DNA from: UBA1067 sp050874585
Lineage (GTDB): Bacteria; Verrucomicrobiota; Kiritimatiellia; RFP12; UBA1067
Assembly (NCBI GenBank): GCA_050874585.1
Contig: JBNMKZ010000063.1
Coordinates: 1-14,691 of the forward strand
Direction of reading: 5' to 3'
Length of the DNA: 14,691 nt
The translations under genes were made by a program, and so were the position numbers. Numbering within the stretch: the stretch's first letter is position 1; each line of letters opens with the position of its first letter. Shown one piece after another: positions 7,249 to 11,595 of the stretch. The notes below the pieces were generated by a model, which was not told where the DNA came from, made no database searches, and saw only the letters and a list, made by a program, of their open reading frames with translations.

Positions 7249-8217
7249 ATGAACGAACTCAAAGAACTTCGCATTGATTCCGGTGTGCTCATTCTTGATG
7301 GGCATCGTGTGCTGGCTCCAATCATTCCCCGCTCCTATAAGGATATTGACAACGATGTTCTCGTAAAGGGCGAGGGCTATGTTGACGGGGCGGTTTACGC
7401 CCGCAAGTTTGAAATTGAAAAGGGACCGATTACGGTCTGTGGGGCGTTGTACGCAAAGGTGAATCTGAGCGCGAATCCGCAGAATACGCAGAAGATGTTC
7501 TTCAAGAAGGCGGTTGCTGCCGGTGGACGCATTGAACTTTATGATGCCGGGCGGAAGCATTTCGGTGCAGATATCAACGCCCAAGTCGTCACGCTCAAAA
7601 ATGCAGTCGTGGCCGCCAATATCTTTGCGCCTGAGATTCGGCTTGAGAACTGCGTCGTGCTTGGCGGTGTGTTCGCCAGCAAGTCGTTGAAGATCACAAA
7701 TTCCGTGATTGGCACATTCAATTCTCCTTCGGCGGAGATTGCAGGCAATGTCTATATGTTGTATCCGAGCGTTTTCTCGGTTGAGCCGCTTGTGGTTGGC
7801 AAGGATGCCAAGCTCTACAACTTGACATTGGCGGACTGGGGTGCTCTGATGCTGGGCAAAGAGGAGTCCCCGCTGAGCGGAATGATTGAGGTGAATCCGG
7901 AAACGGATGTTCAGTCGACGACATTGAGCGACAATACCCTGTGGCAGACCTATTCGGTGGCAGGAAAGGTCCTGACGGCCGATTTGCTCGATCTTCGGAA
8001 GCTTAAGAATCACTTCATTCTGTCCGTAGGGGCGCTCAGCGAGCAGTTGGTTAAGGATTACGATCTCGGAGTCAAGTCCGACGGAAATCCCGTGAAGCTT
8101 GATATTGAGACGATCGGGCAGTTCTTTATGGATATTCTGTCCGGTTCCATCAAGGTGAAGCCGCTTGACGGCACCGTCTCGTTTGAGGAACTTAAAGAGC
8201 GTTATGCGGAGGCATAA
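7249..8217 (+). CDS. Bactofilin-like beta-solenoid (polymer-forming) protein
   Basis: The first two thirds of this 322-residue protein are a succession of short hydrophobic strands separated by Gly/Asn/Ala turns. Examples are VKGEGYVDGAVYARKFEIE, ITVCGALYAKVNLS, VVTLKNAVVAANIFAP, IRLENCVVLGGVFAS, LKITNSVIGTFNS and AEIAGNVYML. This is the pattern of a right-handed parallel beta-helix as in bactofilins, which form nucleotide-free filaments on membranes. The chain is longer than a typical bactofilin (about 100-200 residues) and has an extra C-terminal domain (about 210-322) that looks alpha/beta and unfamiliar. AAAGGA (7236-7241) lies 7 nt ahead of the start. The fold is well supported; membership of the bactofilin family itself is not proven. 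Confidence 0.7.
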   Translation: MNELKELRIDSGVLILDGHRVLAPIIPRSYKDIDNDVLVKGEGYVDGAVYARKFEIEKGPITVCGALYAKVNLSANPQNTQKMFFKKAVAAGGRIELYDAGRKHFGADINAQVVTLKNAVVAANIFAPEIRLENCVVLGGVFASKSLKITNSVIGTFNSPSAEIAGNVYMLYPSVFSVEPLVVGKDAKLYNLTLADWGALMLGKEESPLSGMIEVNPETDVQSTTLSDNTLWQTYSVAGKVLTADLLDLRKLKNHFILSVGALSEQLVKDYDLGVKSDGNPVKLDIETIGQFFMDILSGSIKVKPLDGTVSFEELKERYAEA

Positions 8218-8222
8218 GCAAG

Positions 8223-8263
8223 TTTTGGGCACCGTATGTGTACTCATGCGGTGCCCAGAATTT
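8223..8263 (+). terminator. Long hairpin between the beta-solenoid and zinc-ribbon genes
   Basis: GGGCACCGTATG (8227-8238) pairs with CATGCGGTGCCC (8245-8256) around the loop TGTACT, with one G-U pair. TTTT (8223-8226) pairs with AGAA (8257-8260) to extend the stem to 16 bp. Only three T residues follow (8261-8263), so termination is probably partial. The next gene has its own strong ribosome site, which would fit attenuated read-through. Confidence 0.55.
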
Positions 8264-8306
8264 CAATCGGTAGTCGTTACCGTTATTTGATGGAGGAAGG
8301 AATTGT

Positions 8307-8813
8307 ATGGTTCAATGTGATAACTGCGGTGCGCCGTGCGGTCGGCGGCATCCAACGGCGGCATTCGATTGGCGATGTGAGAGGTTCCTGTGCGACAAAT
8401 GCGCAAGGGAACAGGCCAAGACGGCAGGGCGCATCGTACTGGGTGTCATTTTCCTTGCATTTTCGGCAGTTCTTACAGCTGCTTTTTTAGCGACGGTGCT
8501 GCAGCCACTTGCCCTTGTGAGCGGATATTCTGTCGCAAAGGGAGTTGCGATTGGAACCGGCGTGGGGTGCATCGTTTTTTATTTTGTGTTACGATATGTT
8601 TCGGGCAGGGTCAAAGGTTGCGTGGGTTGTCTTGTGCGTCTTCTCTCAAAGGTCATTGGGCTCATGGCCTATGCACTTGGAATCGGGCTTTTGATAGTGG
8701 CGTTCCTTTGCGAAGATACATTGAAGGAGGCCATTTCTGATGGCCAGCCATCCGAAAGCGAACCGGTCCAGACATCCCCCGAGTCAGAGCCAACTGCCGC
8801 GCAGGCATCGTGA
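8307..8813 (+). CDS. Small zinc-ribbon membrane protein, function unknown
   Basis: The 168-residue protein begins with a cysteine cluster (C4/C7, C11, C24, C29/C32) that reads as a zinc ribbon, continuing the zinc theme of this operon. Three likely membrane helices follow at about 43-65, 75-95 and 115-137, then a short Ser/Glu/Pro-rich tail. The ribosome site GGAGGAAGG (8292-8300) is the strongest in the operon and fixes the ATG at 8307. The gene lies behind a long hairpin (8223-8263), so it may be expressed at a different level from the upstream genes. Zinc ribbon plus membrane helices again resembles the YdjG architecture, without clear sequence similarity that I can see. Confidence 0.7.
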   Translation: MVQCDNCGAPCGRRHPTAAFDWRCERFLCDKCAREQAKTAGRIVLGVIFLAFSAVLTAAFLATVLQPLALVSGYSVAKGVAIGTGVGCIVFYFVLRYVSGRVKGCVGCLVRLLSKVIGLMAYALGIGLLIVAFLCEDTLKEAISDGQPSESEPVQTSPESEPTAAQAS

Positions 8814-8886
8814 AGGTTCGGCGCGGCACTTCGGATTTGCCGCAGGATGCCTGTTGATGGCCTTGCGCCGATGGGAGTGACCGCCC

Positions 8887-9051
8887 ATGCGCACGGGAAG
8901 AGACTCCCGTGCGCATCCGAATTTCCTGCCGTGCGCAGGAGAAATGCGTCCCGTGCGCATCCCGCGAAGTTCCCGTGCCTATCGGAAGAAGACTTACTGC
9001 CCAGTAAGTCTTGATTTACTCCCGAGTAAGTCCGCCGCTGATAGGTATCAG
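8887..9051. repeat. Cluster of palindromes built from two recurring motifs
   Basis: Motif A (CCCGTGCGCAT) occurs inverted at 8887-8897 and direct at 8906-8916 and 8950-8960, with partial copies at 8929-8937 and 8972-8978. The first pair forms a perfect 12-bp hairpin (8887-8898 with 8905-8916, loop AGAGAC). Motif B forms GACTTACTG/CAGTAAGTC (8991-8999 and 9002-9010) and TTACTC/GAGTAA (9016-9021 and 9024-9029). A last palindrome is CTGATA/TATCAG (9038-9043 and 9046-9051). The repetition suggests a mobile-type intergenic repeat (REP/MITE-like) or a structured RNA. Confidence 0.7.
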
Positions 9052-9095
9052 AATCGTGGCGACTACCGAGAGATTGCGCGGCGGATGCCGTTTTT
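8975..9095 (+). ncRNA. Candidate structured RNA with a three-way junction
   Basis: Bases 8975-8983 (GTGCCTATC) can pair with 9040-9048 (GATAGGTAT), 9 bp with two G-U pairs. This encloses two hairpins whose stems are 8991-8999/9002-9010 and 9016-9021/9024-9029. A terminator-like hairpin with T5 follows at 9079-9095. No promoter is evident for a stand-alone RNA, so it could instead be the 3' UTR of the SPFH operon. The assignment rests on pairing by eye only. Confidence 0.3.
9079..9095 (+). terminator. Likely rho-independent terminator
   Basis: CGGC (9079-9082) and GCCG (9087-9090) form a short GC stem around GGAT, followed directly by TTTTT. An alternative longer pairing, GCGGCG (9078-9083) with CGCCGC (9096-9101), would bury the T run in its loop. 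This site would end transcription from the SPFH operon or a repeat-region RNA before the thi promoter. Confidence 0.5.
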
Positions 9096-9146
9096 CGCCG
9101 CCCCCATTCGGTTTTACAATTTTCCATCTGCCGCGCAAGGTCGGGA

Positions 9147-9176
9147 TTGACAGAGCCGCGGCAAAAAGGCTATACT
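9147..9176 (+). promoter_or_regulatory. Sigma70-type promoter of the thiamin operon
   Basis: TTGACA (9147-9152) is a perfect -35 box and TATACT (9171-9176) a near-consensus -10, spaced 18 nt. GCCGCG (9155-9160) in the spacer is the inverted complement of CGCGGC (9178-9183), so the -10 sits inside an inverted repeat. The transcript should start near 9183, just ahead of the riboswitch. Confidence 0.85.
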
Positions 9177-9184
9177 ACGCGGCA

Positions 9185-9275
9185 TCTTATCCGGGTGCTT
9201 GTACGCACGGTGCGTACGGCTGAGAAAATACCGGTAACAACCTGAACGGGGTAATGCCCGCGTAGGAAAGGAAGA
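9185..9275 (+). promoter_or_regulatory. TPP riboswitch (THI element)
   Basis: The aptamer core is conserved: GGGTGC (9193-9198), GGCTGAGA (9218-9225), ACCTGAA (9240-9246) and the GGGGTAATGCCCGCGTAGGA block (9248-9267). Stems are P2 (9191-9194 with 9231-9234), P3 as a 7-bp hairpin GTACGCA/TGCGTAC (9201-9207 and 9211-9217), P4 (9241-9243 with 9264-9266) and P5 (CGGG 9247-9250 with CCCG 9257-9260). TCTT (9185-9188) can close P1 with AAGA (9272-9275). P1 overlaps the purine-rich ribosome site, so thiamin pyrophosphate probably blocks translation initiation of the next gene (inference). Confidence 0.95.
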
Positions 9276-9276
9276 A

Positions 9277-10071
9277 ATGACCATGGCCGAGAATACGGTG
9301 ATGGAAGAGGTGATCTCTGGCGCAATTGTCCGGGGATATTTCAAGAAACTCGAAGACAATCTTGCGATTGATGTCGCAATTGTCGGTGCTGGCCCGAGCG
9401 GTCTCGTGGCGGCGCATGACTTGGCGAAGGCGGGGTTCAAGGTCGCCGTCTACGAGTCGAAGCTGGCGCCGGGTGGCGGCGTTTGGGGTGGCGGAATGCT
9501 GATGAACGAGGTTGCCGTTCAGAATGACGCGGCGGAAATCCTCCATGAGTTCGGCATTACGACGGTTCCCTACAACGACCTCTACCACACGGTCGATTCC
9601 GTCGAAATGGCTTCCGGGCTGATTTTCGGTGCCCGCAAGGCCGGTGCGACGATTTTTAACACCGTGCGCGTCGAGGATATCGTGATGCACAACGGGATTG
9701 TGTCTGGCGTGGTCATTAACTGGAATCCCGTGGCGCGTCTTGAAATGCACGTCGATCCGCTGGTCGTGACGACCCGTGCGCTCATCGATGGCACGGGGCA
9801 TCCGAGCGAAATCATCAACAAGGCCGTCAACAAGGCTGGCGTGAAGGTCGATTCGCCGACGGGCGGAATCCTTGGCGAGAAGCCGATGTGGATGGAGGAT
9901 GGCGAGCGCACGACCGTTGTGAACACGAAGCGTCTGTATCCTGGGCTTTATGCGTCGGGAATGGCGGCCAATAACGTGCAGGGCGGTTTCCGCATGGGAC
10001 CGATTTTCGGTGGCATGCTGAAGAGCGGACGCAAGATTGCGCAGATTGTCGCGCAGGATTTGAAGGCCTGA
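9277..10071 (+). CDS. thi4: Sulfide-dependent ADP-thiazole synthase (Thi4 family)
   Basis: This enzyme makes the adenylated thiazole precursor of thiamin from NAD and glycine. The 264 residues match archaeal and bacterial Thi4: FAD/NAD-fold motif GAGPSG (37-42), PGGGVWGGGMLMNE (65-78), INWN (147-150), DGTGHPSE (171-178) and the C-terminal GLYASGMAANNV-GGFRMGPIFGGM block. The decisive site is LEMHVDP: H158 occupies the position held by the sulfur-donating cysteine of yeast Thi4. This predicts the catalytic, sulfide-using, iron-dependent form found in anaerobes, not the single-turnover suicide enzyme. Two starts are possible, ATG at 9277 or 9283, both behind AGGAAAGGAAG (9264-9274). It follows a TPP riboswitch and overlaps the thiE gene by 1 nt. 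Confidence 0.93.
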   Translation: MTMAENTVMEEVISGAIVRGYFKKLEDNLAIDVAIVGAGPSGLVAAHDLAKAGFKVAVYESKLAPGGGVWGGGMLMNEVAVQNDAAEILHEFGITTVPYNDLYHTVDSVEMASGLIFGARKAGATIFNTVRVEDIVMHNGIVSGVVINWNPVARLEMHVDPLVVTTRALIDGTGHPSEIINKAVNKAGVKVDSPTGGILGEKPMWMEDGERTTVVNTKRLYPGLYASGMAANNVQGGFRMGPIFGGMLKSGRKIAQIVAQDLKA

Positions 10072-10691
10072 TGAAGGACTTCGGCTTTTATCTCGTGATG
10101 ACCAATCCGGTCGTCGGCTACGAACGCTGCTGCGAGGCGGCGGTTCGTGCTGGCGTTCGGATGGTTCAGTTGCGGATGAAGGAAGCACCGCGCTCCGAAA
10201 TTGTCGCGGTTGGGACGGCACTTCGTCGGATCACGCAGGGGACGCAGACCGCGTTCATCGTGAACGACGACCCGTCCATTGCCGCCGAAGTCGGGGCGGA
10301 CGGCGTTCATGTCGGCCAGGGCGATATGCCCGTGGCCGACGTGCGGCGGAACTACCCGGAACTGGGGATTGTCGGCTTGTCCACGCACAACCTTGAGCAG
10401 GCGCGGGCCGCTGTGGGTCAACACCCGGACTACATTGGCGTTGGGCCGGTTTTCGCAACGCCGACCAAGAAGATTCCCGACCCCGTGCTTGGGACGGAAA
10501 CGGCTGGACGGATGATTGCGAGTGTACCCTTTCCGGCCGTGGCAATTGGCGGAATTGACTTCGGGACGTTGCCGTCCGTGCTGGCGGCCGGTGCGCGGAA
10601 CTGGGCGGTGGTTCGTGCCGTGTGTGGTTCGTCCGCGCCGTACGACGCCATCCGTCGGTTGCAGGAAATCGCCGCGCAGGCGAACGCCTGA
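10071..10691 (+). CDS. thiE: Thiamin phosphate synthase ThiE
   Basis: ThiE joins the thiazole and pyrimidine (HMP-PP) moieties to make thiamin phosphate. At 206 residues it is full length for this TIM-barrel family. Motifs are in order: QLRMKE (33-38), IVNDD (63-67), GVHVGQGD (78-85), GLSTHN (102-107), the GPVFATPTKK phosphate loop (125-134) and AIGGI (158-162). The start codon overlaps the thi4 stop (TGATG), so both are controlled by the upstream riboswitch. ThiC, ThiD and ThiL are not in the window, so pyrimidine synthesis and the final kinase step must be encoded elsewhere. Confidence 0.95.
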   Translation: MKDFGFYLVMTNPVVGYERCCEAAVRAGVRMVQLRMKEAPRSEIVAVGTALRRITQGTQTAFIVNDDPSIAAEVGADGVHVGQGDMPVADVRRNYPELGIVGLSTHNLEQARAAVGQHPDYIGVGPVFATPTKKIPDPVLGTETAGRMIASVPFPAVAIGGIDFGTLPSVLAAGARNWAVVRAVCGSSAPYDAIRRLQEIAAQANA

Positions 10692-10725
10692 CCGCCTTGG
10701 GTCGACGCATTGCCCTATCAATCTT

Positions 10726-10757
10726 GCCGCGATTGTGCTATAATAGCGGCATCTTTT
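10726..10757 (+). terminator. Hairpin after thiE overlapping the next promoter
   Basis: GCCGC (10726-10730) pairs with GCGGC (10746-10750), and ATT (10732-10734) with AAT (10742-10744), with one G/A mismatch and a 7-nt loop. ATCTTTT follows (10751-10757). This could terminate thi transcription while carrying the -10 box of the sensor promoter in its loop and 3' arm. The double role is inferred. Confidence 0.4.
10736..10744 (+). promoter_or_regulatory. Extended -10 promoter of the sensor-kinase unit
   Basis: TGC followed by a perfect TATAAT (10739-10744) makes an extended -10 element. No good -35 is present (CTATCA at 10715-10720 would be at 18-nt spacing), which is usual for extended -10 promoters. 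The ten bases TTGTGCTATA (10733-10742 region) also occur at the 23S promoter. The downstream bases GCGGCATCTT (10746-10755) also occur at the thi promoter. Confidence 0.7.
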
Positions 10758-10881
10758 GCATTCGCGCCTTTAATCGTCCAACCATCGCTTGCGGGTGAGG
10801 GTGCAAGGGAATTTCCGCTTGGATCGGTCGCGGCAAAATGTCGCCATTCGGGTGGATGCATGAGTCATGGAGTGCGGGAAT
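10752..10881 (+). other. Leader of the sensor-kinase transcript, unexplained
   Basis: About 130 nt separate the promoter from the sensor start. It is GC-rich with local hairpins such as GCGGC/GTCGC (10830-10844 region) around AAAAT. I recognise no riboswitch class in it. Confidence 0.4.
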
Positions 10882-11595
10882 ATGGTCAATAAGAAGGTGG
10901 TCTTTGTGAAGGGCGTGTTCGCCCTTGCGTTCGTCGGCATCCTCATGTGGTGCTCGGGGCTGATTGTTTCGCGTCACTACGGGACGCTTGATTCGTGTGC
11001 GCGAGATGTGTCAGATTTGCGCCGCGCCTATGCGAACATGCGCTCGGGGTCCGATATTCTCAGTCTCCATGTCACGCGCTACGTGATGACGGGGTCGATT
11101 GCCGAGCGCGATGCCTATTTCCGCGAATCGAAGCGGTCCAAGCATCGTGAGGAGGCGTTTCGCCTGCTGTCGAATGTGCGTGGTTCGGCGGAGGTCGAGA
11201 ACCACCTGCGCACGGCGATGAACTTGTCGATGGAACTGATGCAGATGGAATACCACGCCATGCGGCTGATGATCGATGACGAGGAGTTGAAGTCCGCGCC
11301 ACCCGAAGTCCAGGGTTGCCGCCTGACGGACGAGGAACTGAGCGTGACAGCGGCAGAGCGCCGTCGTCGCGCTTGCTCGGAAGTCCTCGGTGATGGCTAT
11401 TTCTCGTTTAAGTTCCGCATTTACGCGGCGTTGGATGATGCCATTGAGGGCGTTATCCTCTACGCCGAAACGCGGGCTGTCCGGGGCTGGGCGAAGATGG
11501 TGGCCTTCAACGTGATGATTGGGCTGGCCCTCCTGGTGATGGGTGGACTGTTCGGGCGCTGGATGATGGCGCGGCAGATTGGGAGAAATGCATGA
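10882..11595 (+). CDS. Two-helix membrane sensor coupled to the hybrid kinase
   Basis: The 237-residue protein has an N-terminal membrane helix (about 7-29), a roughly 175-residue extracytoplasmic region predicted to be almost all helical, and a second membrane helix (about 206-227) with only a few residues after it. The layout resembles the four-helix-bundle input module of chemoreceptors and some kinases (4HB_MCP/CHASE3-like) but without HAMP, signalling or kinase parts. The start at 10882 has GGAG (10869-10872) 9 nt ahead; an in-frame ATG at 10867 would add five residues. Its stop overlaps the kinase start (ATGA), so the two are translated together. It is probably an accessory input subunit that senses in the periplasm and acts on the kinase across the membrane (inference). 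Confidence 0.75.
   Translation: MVNKKVVFVKGVFALAFVGILMWCSGLIVSRHYGTLDSCARDVSDLRRAYANMRSGSDILSLHVTRYVMTGSIAERDAYFRESKRSKHREEAFRLLSNVRGSAEVENHLRTAMNLSMELMQMEYHAMRLMIDDEELKSAPPEVQGCRLTDEELSVTAAERRRRACSEVLGDGYFSFKFRIYAALDDAIEGVILYAETRAVRGWAKMVAFNVMIGLALLVMGGLFGRWMMARQIGRNA

Larger units (their letters stand above)
8814..9146. other. Non-coding region rich in inverted repeats
   Basis: This 333-nt stretch between the last operon gene and the thi promoter has no convincing ORF. It holds at least seven stem-loops, starting with GCGGCA/TGCCGC (8823-8828 and 8838-8843). Two short motifs recur in both orientations: CCCGTGCGCAT and the AGTAAGTC group. A terminator-like hairpin sits at 9079-9095. Confidence 0.75.

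Noticed and set aside
7072..8247. 391-residue open frame on the - strand
   Set aside because: It lies wholly antisense to the beta-solenoid gene and the end of the paralogue gene, shows no domain and looks like a codon-bias shadow.
348..8813. Phage-defence island
   Set aside because: No nuclease, NTPase, reverse transcriptase, TIR or other effector or sensor typical of defence systems is visible, and there is no integrase, tRNA junction or phage gene nearby.
8887..9051. CRISPR array or integron attC sites
   Set aside because: The repeats are inverted, of unequal spacing and differing sequence, with no regular repeat-spacer period, no cas genes and no integrase.
9187..10221. 344-residue open frame on the - strand
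   Set aside because: It is antisense to the riboswitch, thi4 and the start of thiE, which are firmly identified.
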